Shown piece by piece: positions 24,906-33,521 of a stretch of 64,000 nt of DNA. The stretch covers positions 62,001-126,000 of the forward strand of contig CAZGOY010000001.1 of assembly GCA_964527565.1 (NCBI GenBank), written 5' to 3'. Position 1 is the first letter of the stretch; every line of letters starts with the position of its first letter. The notes beneath the pieces are model-generated. The model saw nothing but the letters and a program-made list of their open reading frames with translations, was not told the origin of the DNA and ran no database searches. This DNA comes from JAGXQV01 sp964527565 (GTDB taxonomy: Bacteria; Pseudomonadota; Gammaproteobacteria; Burkholderiales; Sulfuricellaceae). Both the position numbers and the translations under genes were made by a program.

Positions 24906-25391
24906 ATGAACAATCCAGCAAGCTTCTGCTATTGGAAAAACGTGCTGAAATGGTTGGGCACCGTCCTCGCGGCGGCCGTCCTGCTGGCTGGCACGCCTCT
25001 GGCCGGCGCGGGTGAGCGCAAGTTCGACGCCAAGGGCGAGCAGTGCGTGCGCGATGCCGAGTACATGCGCCGCAACCACATGGACCTGCTCAAGCATCAG
25101 CGTGACGACACCATGCGTCGCGGCATCCGCACCACGCAAAACAGTCTGAAGGGTTGCGTCGATTGTCACGCCAGCCCGAAGAACAATAGCGTGATTGGCA
25201 GCAAGGACAACTTCTGCCAGGGATGCCACAGCTACGCAGCCGTCAAGCTGGATTGCTTTGAGTGCCACTCCAGCAAGCCTAAGGCTGCCGCACCCCACAA
25301 TCACGGCTTGGCACCCCTGCCTGGCGTGGCCGGGCAAATGCAGGCCACCATGGCTGAACCTGCCGCCAACTCTGTCGAGGGAAGCAAATGA
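24906..25391 (+). CDS. dsrJ: DsrJ, periplasmic triheme cytochrome c
   Basis: The 161-residue protein has an N-terminal hydrophobic signal/anchor (LKWLGTVLAAAVLLAG) and three CXXCH haem motifs: CVDCHAS, CQGCHSY and CFECHSS. DsrJ faces the periplasm and passes electrons in the DsrMKJOP complex. The C-terminal tail is low-complexity. Its stop overlaps the dsrO start (ATGA). Confidence 0.94.
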   Translation: MNNPASFCYWKNVLKWLGTVLAAAVLLAGTPLAGAGERKFDAKGEQCVRDAEYMRRNHMDLLKHQRDDTMRRGIRTTQNSLKGCVDCHASPKNNSVIGSKDNFCQGCHSYAAVKLDCFECHSSKPKAAAPHNHGLAPLPGVAGQMQATMAEPAANSVEGSK

Positions 25392-26125
25392 GCGACATGG
25401 ATAAAAACCGCAGGCAACTGATCGGAGTCGGCGTTGCCGCAGCCGCAGGGCTGGTCATTGCACCCGGCGTAACCTTGCTTGACCTGGCTCATGCGCGTCC
25501 CGCCGATCAGGCGGCGGACGCATCCAAACGTTGGGGGCTGCTGGTGGATACCAGCAAATGCGCTACCGGTTGTACTGATTGCGTGAGCGCCTGCCATAGT
25601 GAAAACGGTATCGCTTCCACAGGTCGGCCGGAAACCGACGCGCAGTGGATACGCAAGATCGAATTGAAGGAAATCAAGAGCGGGCGTACCCATTCCCTGC
25701 CGATGATGTGTCAGCACTGTGCCGAGCCGCCGTGCGTGGACGTGTGCCCTACCGGCGCCTCGTTTAAGCGTGCCGACGGCATCGTGCTGGTCGACCGTCA
25801 CATCTGCATCGGCTGCCGCTACTGCATGATGGCCTGTCCGTATAAGGCGCGTTCCTTCGTGCACGAAGAGACCACCGACCAGAATCCGGACGTGCCGAGA
25901 GGTAAGGGATGCGTCGAAGGTTGCACCCTGTGCGTGCATCGTATCGACCAGGATCAATTGCCGGCTTGCGTGGAGGCCTGCAAGGCGGCGGGCCACGAAG
26001 CCATCCTGTTCGGGGATCTCAATGATCCGCAGAGCGAGATCGCCAAGCGTATCGCCACTTACGCCACCAAACAGGTGCGCGCCGACCTCAACCTGAACAC
26101 CGGCGTGCGTTACCAGGGGATTTGA
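25388..26125 (+). CDS. dsrO: DsrO, Tat-exported iron-sulfur subunit of DsrMKJOP
   Basis: The 245-residue protein has a twin-arginine signal (NRRQLIG followed by a hydrophobic run). Ferredoxin-like cysteine clusters follow: CATGCTDCVSACH, CQHCAEPPCVDVCPTGA, CIGCRYCMMACPY and CVEGCTLCVHR, giving about four [4Fe-4S] clusters. It is a NrfC/HybA-type electron-transfer subunit on the periplasmic side that pairs with DsrP. Confidence 0.95.
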   Translation: MSDMDKNRRQLIGVGVAAAAGLVIAPGVTLLDLAHARPADQAADASKRWGLLVDTSKCATGCTDCVSACHSENGIASTGRPETDAQWIRKIELKEIKSGRTHSLPMMCQHCAEPPCVDVCPTGASFKRADGIVLVDRHICIGCRYCMMACPYKARSFVHEETTDQNPDVPRGKGCVEGCTLCVHRIDQDQLPACVEACKAAGHEAILFGDLNDPQSEIAKRIATYATKQVRADLNLNTGVRYQGI

Positions 26126-26130
26126 CGGCC

Positions 26131-27339
26131 ATGAACTTTGAAAAATTTCATCACATTGAAGAGCGTGTTTTTTATGCGTTGGTGGGCATTCTCGGCCTGA
26201 CCGTCCTGCTCGGAGCCGGTGCTTGGCACTACATGGAAGAGCATGGTCACGTCGTCACCGGCATGAGCAACCAGATCGTCTGGGGCCTGCCACACGTATT
26301 CGCGATTTTTTTGATCGTCGCCGCCTCCGGTGTGCTCAACGTGGCCTCCATCGGCTCGGTGTTCGGCAAGACGGTTTACAAGGCGCGCGCACCGCTTTCC
26401 GGCCTGCTGGCGCTGGCCATGCTGGGCGGCGGCCTGGCGACCCTGATGCTCGACCTGGGGCGCTCCGACCGGCTGATTATCGCGGCCACGCATTTCAACC
26501 CGACGTCGATCTTCGCCTGGAACATCATTCTCTACTCCGGTTTCTTCGGTATCGTCGCCGCCTACCTGTGGACCATGATGGAACGGCGCATGAACAAGTA
26601 CTCCAAGTACGCGGGTTTCTCCGCCTTCATCTGGCGCCTGATTCTCACCACCGGTACCGGTTCCATCTTCGGTTTCCTGGTGGCGCGCCAGGCCTACGAT
26701 TCGGCCTTGCTGGCGCCGATGTTCATCGTCATGTCGTTCTCCTGGGGGCTGGCGGTTTTCATCGTGGTGCAATCCGTGATGTACCGCTGGAACGGACTGC
26801 AACTGGATCCGGCGGTGATGCGCCGCATGAAGAACCTGCTGGCGGTGTTCGTTTCCGCCGTACTGTATTTCACGCTGGTCTATCACATGACCAACCTGTA
26901 CTTCGCCAAGCAGCATGATTTCGAGCGTTTCATTCTGCTCGACGGCGGGGTCTACACCACCCTGTTCTGGTTCGGCCAGATCATCGTCGGCAGCCTGATC
27001 CCGCTGGCGATCCTGTTCCACCCGCAGTTGAGCATGCGCTGCGGTGCGGTGATGAGTTCCGCGCTGATGATTATTTTCGGGGGGTTCTGCCAACTCTACG
27101 TGTTCATCATCGGCGGCCAGGCTTTTCCGCTCAATCTGTTCCCCGGTTATGAGGCGACCAGCAGCTTCTTCGACGGGCGCATGCCGCATTCATACAGCCC
27201 CAGCATGCCGGAATTCCTGCTTGGGCTGGGCGGCGTCGGCGTCGCCTTCCTTATCGTCGCGGTAGCGGTGCGCGTGCTGCAATTTATGCCGCAGGATGAT
27301 TTCAGTCACCTGCCCAAAGCCAGCAACATCACCGACTAA
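26131..27339 (+). CDS. dsrP: DsrP, NrfD-type integral membrane subunit
   Basis: This is a 402-residue polytopic protein of the NrfD/PsrC family with about ten membrane helices. ATG 26131 (CAGGGGA upstream) is preferred to TTG 26122. It interacts with quinol and DsrO and completes the DsrMKJOP complex. A REPIN-like palindrome lies directly downstream, before dsrN. Confidence 0.93.
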   Translation: MNFEKFHHIEERVFYALVGILGLTVLLGAGAWHYMEEHGHVVTGMSNQIVWGLPHVFAIFLIVAASGVLNVASIGSVFGKTVYKARAPLSGLLALAMLGGGLATLMLDLGRSDRLIIAATHFNPTSIFAWNIILYSGFFGIVAAYLWTMMERRMNKYSKYAGFSAFIWRLILTTGTGSIFGFLVARQAYDSALLAPMFIVMSFSWGLAVFIVVQSVMYRWNGLQLDPAVMRRMKNLLAVFVSAVLYFTLVYHMTNLYFAKQHDFERFILLDGGVYTTLFWFGQIIVGSLIPLAILFHPQLSMRCGAVMSSALMIIFGGFCQLYVFIIGGQAFPLNLFPGYEATSSFFDGRMPHSYSPSMPEFLLGLGGVGVAFLIVAVAVRVLQFMPQDDFSHLPKASNITD

Positions 27340-27350
27340 GCTCGGCACAT

Positions 27351-27413
27351 TGTAGGAGCGACCTCCAGGTCGCGAAGGGTCGCGGAATTCGCGACCTGGA
27401 GGCCGCTCCTACA
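27351..27413. repeat. REPIN-like palindrome between dsrP and dsrN
   Basis: The 63-nt element has outer arms TGTAGGAGCG / CGCTCCTACA and inner arms CCTCCAGGTCGCGA / TCGCGACCTGGAGG. They are joined by 13 nt, with a single mismatch between inner and outer parts. In RNA it would form a 25-bp stem. The ends resemble the element at 4191-4298, suggesting a genome-wide REP family. Confidence 0.8.
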
Positions 27414-27431
27414 TCTCTGTTCCTACCCCCC

Positions 27432-28826
27432 ATGTCCCGCATCCTGATTTCCGCTGCGCATAAATCCTCCGGTAAAACCACCGTCAGCATCGGCCTGTGT
27501 GCAGCGCTCAGGCAGCGTGGACAAACCGTGCAGCCCTTCAAGAAAGGGCCTGACTACATCGACCCGATGTGGCTGTCCACCGCCAGCGGGCGCGCCTGCC
27601 GCAACCTCGATTTTTACCTGATGAGCGGCGACGAGATCGTCGGAAACTTCGTCCGCCACTCCGCCGGGGCCGACTTCAGCCTGATAGAGGGCAACAAAGG
27701 ACTGTATGACGGCCTGAATCTCGACGGAAGCAACAGCAACGCAGCGCTGGCTACCTTGTTGCAGGCTCCCGTGGTATTGGTCATCGACGCGCGCGGCATG
27801 ACGCGCGGCATCGCACCGTTGATACTGGGCTACCAGGCTTTCGACCCGGATATCCGCATTGCCGGGGTCATCCTCAACCGGCTGGGCGGTGCGCGCCACG
27901 AAAGCAAGCTGCGCGCAGTGATCGAACATTACACCGACGTGCCGGTGATCGGTGCCGTGCATCACGACCCGCACCTGGAGATCGTCGAACGCCATTTGGG
28001 GCTGATACCCAGCAACGAAGCCGCGGCAGCGCGCCAGCGCACTGCGGAAATCGGCGCCTTGGTCGGCGCCCAGGTCGATCTGGACAGCTTGTTGCAGGTC
28101 GGGCGCGCTGCCCCGGCCTTGCCGCCAATAAGTGACGCTTCCACAGAAACTTTTTCTGCGTCCGACTTGCCGAAGGTGAGGGTGGGGCTGGTGCGCGACC
28201 GGGCCTTCGGTTTTTATTACGCCGATGATCTGGACGCGCTGGAACAGGCCGGCGCCGAGCTGGTGCTGCTGGATGCCACGCTGGACACCCGCCTGCCGCC
28301 GCTGGATGGCCTGTTCATCGGCGGCGGTTTTCCCGAATTGCTGATGGACGAACTGGAAGCCAACGCGCCGTTGCGCGCGCAACTGCGAGACGCCATCGAG
28401 AACGGGCTGCCGGTGTACGCGGAATGCGGCGGCCTGATGTATCTGGCGCGCAGCCTGACCTGGCGCGGCAAGACGCGCCAGATGGTTGGCGCGATTCCCG
28501 GCGACGTGGTGATGCACGACAAGCCGGTGGGGCGGGGTTACGTGCGCCTGCGCGAGACCGCGGCGCATCCTTGGCCGGACGGCGGCATTGGGGCGCAAAG
28601 GCTGGCGCACGAGTTTCATTATTCGAGCCTGGAAAACCTGCCGGACGGCATGGCCTATGCCTACGAAGTGGAACGCGGCACCGGCATCGACGGCAAGTAC
28701 GACGGGCTGGTCTACAAGAACCTGCTGGCCTCCTATGCGCATTTTCGCAGCCTGCAGGGCTATAACTGGGCGCGCCGCTTCATCGCCCACGTGCGTCGCG
28801 TGCTTCGGCAACAGCAAACGAATTAA
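27432..28826 (+). CDS. dsrN: DsrN, cobyrinate a,c-diamide synthase-like (sirohaem amidation)
   Basis: The 464-residue protein has the CbiA/CobB layout. An N-terminal P-loop amidotransferase domain begins SAAHKSSGKTT with KGPDYIDPMW. A C-terminal triad-type glutamine amidotransferase domain has the cysteine in YAECGGLMYLA and HFRS at the end. In dsr clusters this enzyme is thought to amidate sirohaem for DsrAB. The ribosome binding site is weak, and a REPIN precedes it, so its expression may be lower than that of dsrA-P. Confidence 0.92.
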   Translation: MSRILISAAHKSSGKTTVSIGLCAALRQRGQTVQPFKKGPDYIDPMWLSTASGRACRNLDFYLMSGDEIVGNFVRHSAGADFSLIEGNKGLYDGLNLDGSNSNAALATLLQAPVVLVIDARGMTRGIAPLILGYQAFDPDIRIAGVILNRLGGARHESKLRAVIEHYTDVPVIGAVHHDPHLEIVERHLGLIPSNEAAAARQRTAEIGALVGAQVDLDSLLQVGRAAPALPPISDASTETFSASDLPKVRVGLVRDRAFGFYYADDLDALEQAGAELVLLDATLDTRLPPLDGLFIGGGFPELLMDELEANAPLRAQLRDAIENGLPVYAECGGLMYLARSLTWRGKTRQMVGAIPGDVVMHDKPVGRGYVRLRETAAHPWPDGGIGAQRLAHEFHYSSLENLPDGMAYAYEVERGTGIDGKYDGLVYKNLLASYAHFRSLQGYNWARRFIAHVRRVLRQQQTN

Positions 28827-28850
28827 TCCATTTTTGACAAGGAGAACACC

Positions 28851-29210
28851 ATGATTACAGTGACTACCGAGGCTGCCGCGCAAATCCGCGAGGCCGCCGC
28901 GCAGAACGATGCCGAAGGCCTGGCGTTGCGTATAGCCGCGCGCCGCGAATTCGACGGCTCCATCCAGTACGGCATGGGCTTCGACGACATCAAGGAAGAC
29001 GACACCTGCATTGACAGCGAAGGCGTCAAGGTGCTGGTCGCTCCCGCGCACCAGGAATTGCTGAGTGGTTCCACCCTGGATTTCGTGGAAATGCAGCCGG
29101 GCGACTTCCGCTTTATCTTCATCAACCCCAACGACACCGGCAGCTCCTGTAGCACCGGCAACAGCAGTGGCGGTAGTGGCTGCGGCGGCTGCGGCGGTGG
29201 TTGCCACTAA
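28851..29210 (+). CDS. dsrR: DsrR, A-type (IscA-like) scaffold protein with a Cys/Gly-rich tail
   Basis: The 119-residue HesB/IscA-fold protein has the family features AAAQIREAAAQND and FIFINPND. The first canonical cysteine position is empty (RREFDGSIQYG). One cysteine sits near the second (TGSSCSTG), and the C-terminus ends SGCGGCGGGCH. The known A. vinosum DsrR lacks the conserved cysteines, so loss of the first fits, but the cysteine-rich end is unusual. DsrR is needed for dsr expression in A. vinosum. dsrS, usually next, is not found here; pdxA follows 30 nt later. Confidence 0.88.
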   Translation: MITVTTEAAAQIREAAAQNDAEGLALRIAARREFDGSIQYGMGFDDIKEDDTCIDSEGVKVLVAPAHQELLSGSTLDFVEMQPGDFRFIFINPNDTGSSCSTGNSSGGSGCGGCGGGCH

Positions 29211-29240
29211 GGTGGCGCCGCAACGGGGACAGCAGTCATC

Positions 29241-30215
29241 ATGACCACGATTGCCCTCACCGCCGGTGAACCTGCCGGCATCGGCCCCGACCTGTGCGTG
29301 ATGCTGGCGCAACACACCCAGGCGGCGCGCGTGGCGGTGCTGGCCGACCGGACACTGCTGGCGGCGCGCGCCGCGCAACTCGGCTTGCCGCTGTCCGTGT
29401 CGGAGTGGCGCGGCAGGAACAGCCAGCCCCCCCCGCCCGGCACACTGGAGGTGCTGCATCATCCACTCGCTGCGCCGGTAACGCCGGGCAAACTGGACCC
29501 GGCCAACAGCCGCTACGTGCTGGATACCCTGACCAGCGCCGCGCGCGGCTGCCTTGACGGCAGTTTCGATGCCATCGTTACTGCGCCGGTACACAAAGGC
29601 GTGATCAACGATGCCGGGATACCCTTCACCGGGCACACCGAATTCTTCGCCGAACTGACCGGAACAAAGCTGGTGGTGATGATGCTGGTCGGCGGCGGCA
29701 TGCGCGTGGCGCTGGCGACCACGCATTTGCCGTTGAAGGACGTGGCCGCCGCCATCACGCGCGATAGCCTGACCCGCGTCATCCGCATCCTCAATCGCGA
29801 CCTGGTGACGCGCTTCCGTCTGCCCGGCCCGCGTATCTTGGTGGCGGGGCTCAACCCGCACGCGGGCGAGGGTGGCCACCTCGGACGTGAGGAGATCGAA
29901 GTCATCACCCCGGTGCTGGAAGCCCTGCGCAATGAGGGCATGAACCTGGAAGGGCCGCTGCCCGCCGATACCCTGTTCAACAAGGAATATCTGGAGCATG
30001 CGGATGCCGTGCTGGCCATGTATCACGACCAGGGCCTGCCGGTGCTCAAGCACGCCAGCTTCGGCAGCGGCGTCAACGTCACGCTGGGCATGCCCATCAT
30101 CCGCACCTCGGTCGATCACGGCACCGCGCTGAGCCTGGCGGGAAGCGGCAAGATCGAGGCGGGCAGCCTGCGCGCCGCATTGCAACTCGCCATCGAACTG
30201 GCCGCTGCGGAATGA
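29241..30215 (+). CDS. pdxA: 4-hydroxythreonine-4-phosphate dehydrogenase PdxA
   Basis: The 324-residue enzyme starts MTTIALTAGEPAGIGPDL, the typical PdxA entry. Zn ligands are in FTGHTEFFAEL (His), YHDQGLPVLKH (His) and TSVDHGTALSLAG (His), with the substrate loop ATTHLPLKDV. It acts in vitamin B6 synthesis. Its stop overlaps the rsmA start (ATGA), the usual pdxA-rsmA pair. In many bacteria this pair follows surA; here it follows dsrR. Confidence 0.95.
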   Translation: MTTIALTAGEPAGIGPDLCVMLAQHTQAARVAVLADRTLLAARAAQLGLPLSVSEWRGRNSQPPPPGTLEVLHHPLAAPVTPGKLDPANSRYVLDTLTSAARGCLDGSFDAIVTAPVHKGVINDAGIPFTGHTEFFAELTGTKLVVMMLVGGGMRVALATTHLPLKDVAAAITRDSLTRVIRILNRDLVTRFRLPGPRILVAGLNPHAGEGGHLGREEIEVITPVLEALRNEGMNLEGPLPADTLFNKEYLEHADAVLAMYHDQGLPVLKHASFGSGVNVTLGMPIIRTSVDHGTALSLAGSGKIEAGSLRAALQLAIELAAAE

Positions 30216-30997
30216 GGCCCACACCCGCGCAGGGGCACACCCCGCGCAAGCGTTTCGGGCAGAATTTCCTCACCGACCAGTCAGTCATCGGCGACTGCAT
30301 GGCCGCCATCCATGCCCGGCGCGGCGACAAGCTGGTCGAAATCGGCCCCGGCCTGGGGGCGCTCACCCAGCCGCTGCTGCGCGCGCTCGATCACCTGCAC
30401 GTGGTGGAAATCGACCGCGACATCATCGCCCGCCTGCAACGCGACTATCCGCCGGAAAATCTCACTGTTCATGCCGGCGACGCGCTGAAATTCGATTTCG
30501 CGAGCCTCGGCCAGCCGCTGCGCGTGGTCGGCAACTTACCCTACAATATTTCCACGCCGCTCCTCTTCCACCTTGCCGCGTACGCCTCCGGCATTACCGA
30601 TTGCCACTTCATGCTGCAAAAGGAGGTTGTCGAACGCATGGTGGCCGCGCCCGGCACCCCGGCCTACGGGCGGCTTTCCGTGATGCTGCAATTCCGCTTC
30701 GCCATGGAATATCTGTTTACCGTGCCGGGCGACGCCTTCAATCCGCCGCCCAAGGTGGAATCGGCTTTTGTGCGCATGATCCCGCTCGACCCCCTGCCGT
30801 ACCCGGTGGAAGACCAGGCGCGTTTTGCGCACGTCGTTACCGCCGCATTCGCCCAGCGCCGCAAAACGCTACGCAACACCCTGCGCGACATTCTGGCGCC
30901 GCAGGACTTTGCCGCGCTGGGCATCGACCCCGGTTTGCGCGGCGAAACGCTGGGCGTGGCGGAATTTGCGGCAATCGCCAATTACCGGCCCTCATGA
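30212..30997 (+). CDS. rsmA: 16S rRNA dimethyladenosine transferase RsmA (KsgA)
   Basis: The 261-residue methyltransferase has KRFGQNFLTDQSVI, the SAM motif VEIGPGLGALTQPLL and the catalytic NLPYNIS. It dimethylates A1518 and A1519 of 16S rRNA. The start overlaps the pdxA stop, and the stop overlaps the gshB start (ATGA), so pdxA, rsmA and gshB are co-translated. Confidence 0.96.
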   Translation: MRPTPAQGHTPRKRFGQNFLTDQSVIGDCMAAIHARRGDKLVEIGPGLGALTQPLLRALDHLHVVEIDRDIIARLQRDYPPENLTVHAGDALKFDFASLGQPLRVVGNLPYNISTPLLFHLAAYASGITDCHFMLQKEVVERMVAAPGTPAYGRLSVMLQFRFAMEYLFTVPGDAFNPPPKVESAFVRMIPLDPLPYPVEDQARFAHVVTAAFAQRRKTLRNTLRDILAPQDFAALGIDPGLRGETLGVAEFAAIANYRPS

Positions 30998-31947
30998 ACC
31001 TGCTCTTCATCCTCGATCCGCTTGACGGGCTCAAGCCCGGCAAGGATTCGAGCGTTGCCATGATGCGCGCCGCCGCCGCGCGCGGGCATGCCTTGTCCGT
31101 CCTGATGCGCGATGACTTGATGCTGGCCGGCGGCGTGGTGAGCGGAACCGTCCGCCCCCTGACGCTGAACGCGGGTGGCCGGGACTGGTATCGCTGCGGG
31201 CCGTGCTTGTCAGCCTGTCCGCTGGCGGATTTCGATGCCGTGCTGATGCGCCAGGATCCGCCGTTCGACACCGAATACCTGTACGCCACCCATCTGCTGG
31301 AGTTGGCGGAGGCGCAGGGCGCGCGCGTTTTCAATCGCCCCGCCGCGCTACGCGATTTCAACGAAAAGCTCGCCATCGCCCGTTACCCGGAATTGGCGCC
31401 GCCGACGCTGGTGACGCGGCGCGCGGAGCAGATCCGCGAGTTCCTCGCCGGGCAGGGCGACATCATCCTGAAACCGCTCGATGCCATGGGGGGCAGCTCC
31501 ATCTTTCGTCTGCGCAACGGTGATCCCAACCTCAATGTCATCATCGAAACCATGACCGCGCTCGGGCACCGCACCGTGATGGCGCAACGCTATCTCCCTG
31601 AAATTGCCCAAGGCGACAAGCGCATCCTGTTGATCGACGGCGAGCCGGTGCCCTATGCGCTGGCGCGCATACCGCGGGAGGGGGAAACGCGCGGCAACCT
31701 GGCCGCCGGCGGCACAGGCGTGGCGCAAGCACTGAGCGAGCGCGACCGCGAAATCGTGCAGGCGTTGGGCGCTTCCCTGCGCGATGCCGGACTGTTCCTG
31801 GCCGGACTGGACGTCATCGGCGACTGGCTCACCGAAATCAACGTCACCAGCCCTACCTGCTTCCAGGAAATCCATGCGCAAAGCGGCTTCGATGTGGCGG
31901 GAATGTTCATCGATGCGCTGGAGAGGCGGGCTGGGGGAGCGGCGTGA
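30994..31947 (+). CDS. gshB: Glutathione synthetase GshB
   Basis: The 317-residue ATP-grasp enzyme starts at ATG 30994; a longer upstream frame would overlap rsmA and is rejected. Motifs: LFILDPLDGLKPGKDSS, MRQDPPFDTEYLYATHLLE, KPLDAMGGSSIFRL, and the metal site EINVTSPTCFQEI. It makes glutathione from gamma-glutamylcysteine and glycine. The motif ILKPLDAMGG matches the family P-loop-like region. It is coupled to rsmA and to apbE (GTGA). Confidence 0.93.
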   Translation: MNLLFILDPLDGLKPGKDSSVAMMRAAAARGHALSVLMRDDLMLAGGVVSGTVRPLTLNAGGRDWYRCGPCLSACPLADFDAVLMRQDPPFDTEYLYATHLLELAEAQGARVFNRPAALRDFNEKLAIARYPELAPPTLVTRRAEQIREFLAGQGDIILKPLDAMGGSSIFRLRNGDPNLNVIIETMTALGHRTVMAQRYLPEIAQGDKRILLIDGEPVPYALARIPREGETRGNLAAGGTGVAQALSERDREIVQALGASLRDAGLFLAGLDVIGDWLTEINVTSPTCFQEIHAQSGFDVAGMFIDALERRAGGAA

Positions 31948-32951
31948 GCCGCATCCTGCTGGGGCTGCTGCTCCTGCCGCTGCTGCTTTCCTGTAGCCGC
32001 GAAGCCCCGGTTTACCAGCAGCAGAGTTATGTTTTCGGCACGCTGGTGGAAGTGGCGATTGCCGGCGAAAGCGAGGCGCGCGCCACCCAGCTTGCCGGAC
32101 AAGTATTGGCTGAATTCGACCGCCTGCATCGCACCCTGCACGCCTGGAAGCCCAGCGAACTGTCGCGTCTGAATGAAGCGTTCGCGCAGGGGCGAAGCGC
32201 ACCCCTGTCAGCCGAACTCGCGGCGTTATTGCGTGATGCCGCCGCCTTGTCGGCACAATCGGGCGGCGCGTTCAACCCGGCCATCGGCGGGCTGATCAGC
32301 CTATGGGGCTTCCAGAACGATGAATTCACGCCGCGGCGTCCCGACACAGAGCAACTGGCGGCCCTGGTGCGCGCCAACCCGTCGTTGAGCGACCTGGTCA
32401 TCGGGGACGGGGAAGTCCATAGCCGCAACCCCGCCGTGCGGCTCGATCTGGGCGGCTATGCCAAGGGCTATGCGCTGGACCGGGCGGCCGCGCTGTTGCG
32501 AAGCCAAGGCGTCAAGGGCGCGCTCATCAACATCGGCGGCAACATCCTGGCCATCGGCAACCGCTTTGGCCAGCCGTGGCGCGTCGGCATCCAGCATCCG
32601 CGCAAGCCTTCCGCCATCGCCGCGCTGGAACTCGGCGACGGCGAAGCGATCGGCACCTCCGGCGATTACCAGCGTTTCTTCGAACTGGACGGCAAGCGCT
32701 ACTGCCACGTCATCGATCCGAAAACCGGCTACCCGGTGGAAGGCGTGCAGGCGGTAACGGTGGTCGTCCCGCCGGGTAAACTGGCCGGCACCCTGTCGGA
32801 TGTGGCTTCCAAGCCCATTTTCATCGCCGGGTCCGCCAACTGGCGCGAAGCGGCGGCGCGCATGGGTATGGAACAGGCCATGCTGATTGATGGGCAAGGC
32901 GTAATCCACCTCACCGAGGCGATGAAAAAACGGGTACGCCTGATTAAATAG
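31944..32951 (+). CDS. apbE: FAD:protein FMN transferase ApbE (lipoprotein)
   Basis: The 335-residue protein starts at GTG overlapping the gshB stop, with GGGGGAG upstream. A lipoprotein signal (LLLLPLLLSCSREAP) puts the mature form on the periplasmic side. Family motifs include FGTLVEVAIAGE, DLGGYAKGYALDRAA, NIGGNILAIG, GTSGDYQRFFE and HVIDPKTGYPV. ApbE attaches FMN to threonine in Rnf/Nqr or other flavoproteins. No Rnf or Nqr genes lie in the window, so its client is unknown. Confidence 0.94.
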   Translation: MSRILLGLLLLPLLLSCSREAPVYQQQSYVFGTLVEVAIAGESEARATQLAGQVLAEFDRLHRTLHAWKPSELSRLNEAFAQGRSAPLSAELAALLRDAAALSAQSGGAFNPAIGGLISLWGFQNDEFTPRRPDTEQLAALVRANPSLSDLVIGDGEVHSRNPAVRLDLGGYAKGYALDRAAALLRSQGVKGALINIGGNILAIGNRFGQPWRVGIQHPRKPSAIAALELGDGEAIGTSGDYQRFFELDGKRYCHVIDPKTGYPVEGVQAVTVVVPPGKLAGTLSDVASKPIFIAGSANWREAAARMGMEQAMLIDGQGVIHLTEAMKKRVRLIK

Positions 32952-32964
32952 GAGCGGATGTGTC

Positions 32965-33429
32965 ATGGATGAAGACGCCTTCAGGAATACCCTTCAAGCC
33001 TTGAACCGGGACGACTGCCTCTTTGAAAAGGCCGTCCTGATCTGCCGCCATGCTTGCCGCAACGCCCGCATGATCGGCATCGGCGAACGTTCGGTGGTCG
33101 GTTGCAGCGCTCCGGCGGCGCGCGAAAAATGCCGCGAACTGCTGGCCCTGTTGCACAGCAACGCCACGTTTGCCCTGCATTTATCCGATACCTCGCGACT
33201 CGCGCACGGCAAGGAAATCCGCGTGCAATGCGGCGGGCTGCAAGGGCTGCAACAGGCACTGGCGGCGGAAGATGATGAAGGCGCGCGCGCGATTGCCGAT
33301 ATCGCCGCCCTGGTCGAGCAGGCCGAGACAAATTTCAATGGCCTGGAAAACCTGCCGTTCAGCAGGATGGTACGTGCCATCGTCCATTTCGAAGCGCGCA
33401 AGCGGCGGAAAAATCCGGATCGAATCTAA
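32965..33429 (+). CDS. Cysteine-containing hypothetical protein downstream of apbE
   Basis: The 154-residue protein is unrecognised. It is probably cytoplasmic and mainly helical, with six cysteines: DDC, ICRHAC (C-x3-C), VVGCSA, EKCREL and VQCGG. Such a set could bind a metal or cluster, but no standard motif is seen. GGAG precedes the ATG, and only 13 nt separate it from apbE, so it is probably co-transcribed with pdxA-rsmA-gshB-apbE. A redox or flavin-related role is a positional guess only. Confidence 0.7.
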   Translation: MDEDAFRNTLQALNRDDCLFEKAVLICRHACRNARMIGIGERSVVGCSAPAAREKCRELLALLHSNATFALHLSDTSRLAHGKEIRVQCGGLQGLQQALAAEDDEGARAIADIAALVEQAETNFNGLENLPFSRMVRAIVHFEARKRRKNPDRI

Positions 33430-33485
33430 AATCCGGCCCATAAACCACAAGATTATCATTAAAGCAATATTTTGTTAATGTGTAG

Positions 33486-33514
33486 TTGTATTGCGAGCAT
33501 TGCGCTGTTAAGAT
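33486..33514 (+). promoter_or_regulatory. Candidate promoter of the AAA/DUF4143 ATPase gene, possibly leaderless
   Basis: TTGTAT (33486-33491) and TAAGAT (33509-33514) have a 17-nt spacer. The predicted start falls at about 33521-33522, the ATG itself, and no ribosome binding site is visible in front of that ATG. Confidence 0.45.
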
Positions 33515-33521
33515 TTGTCTC

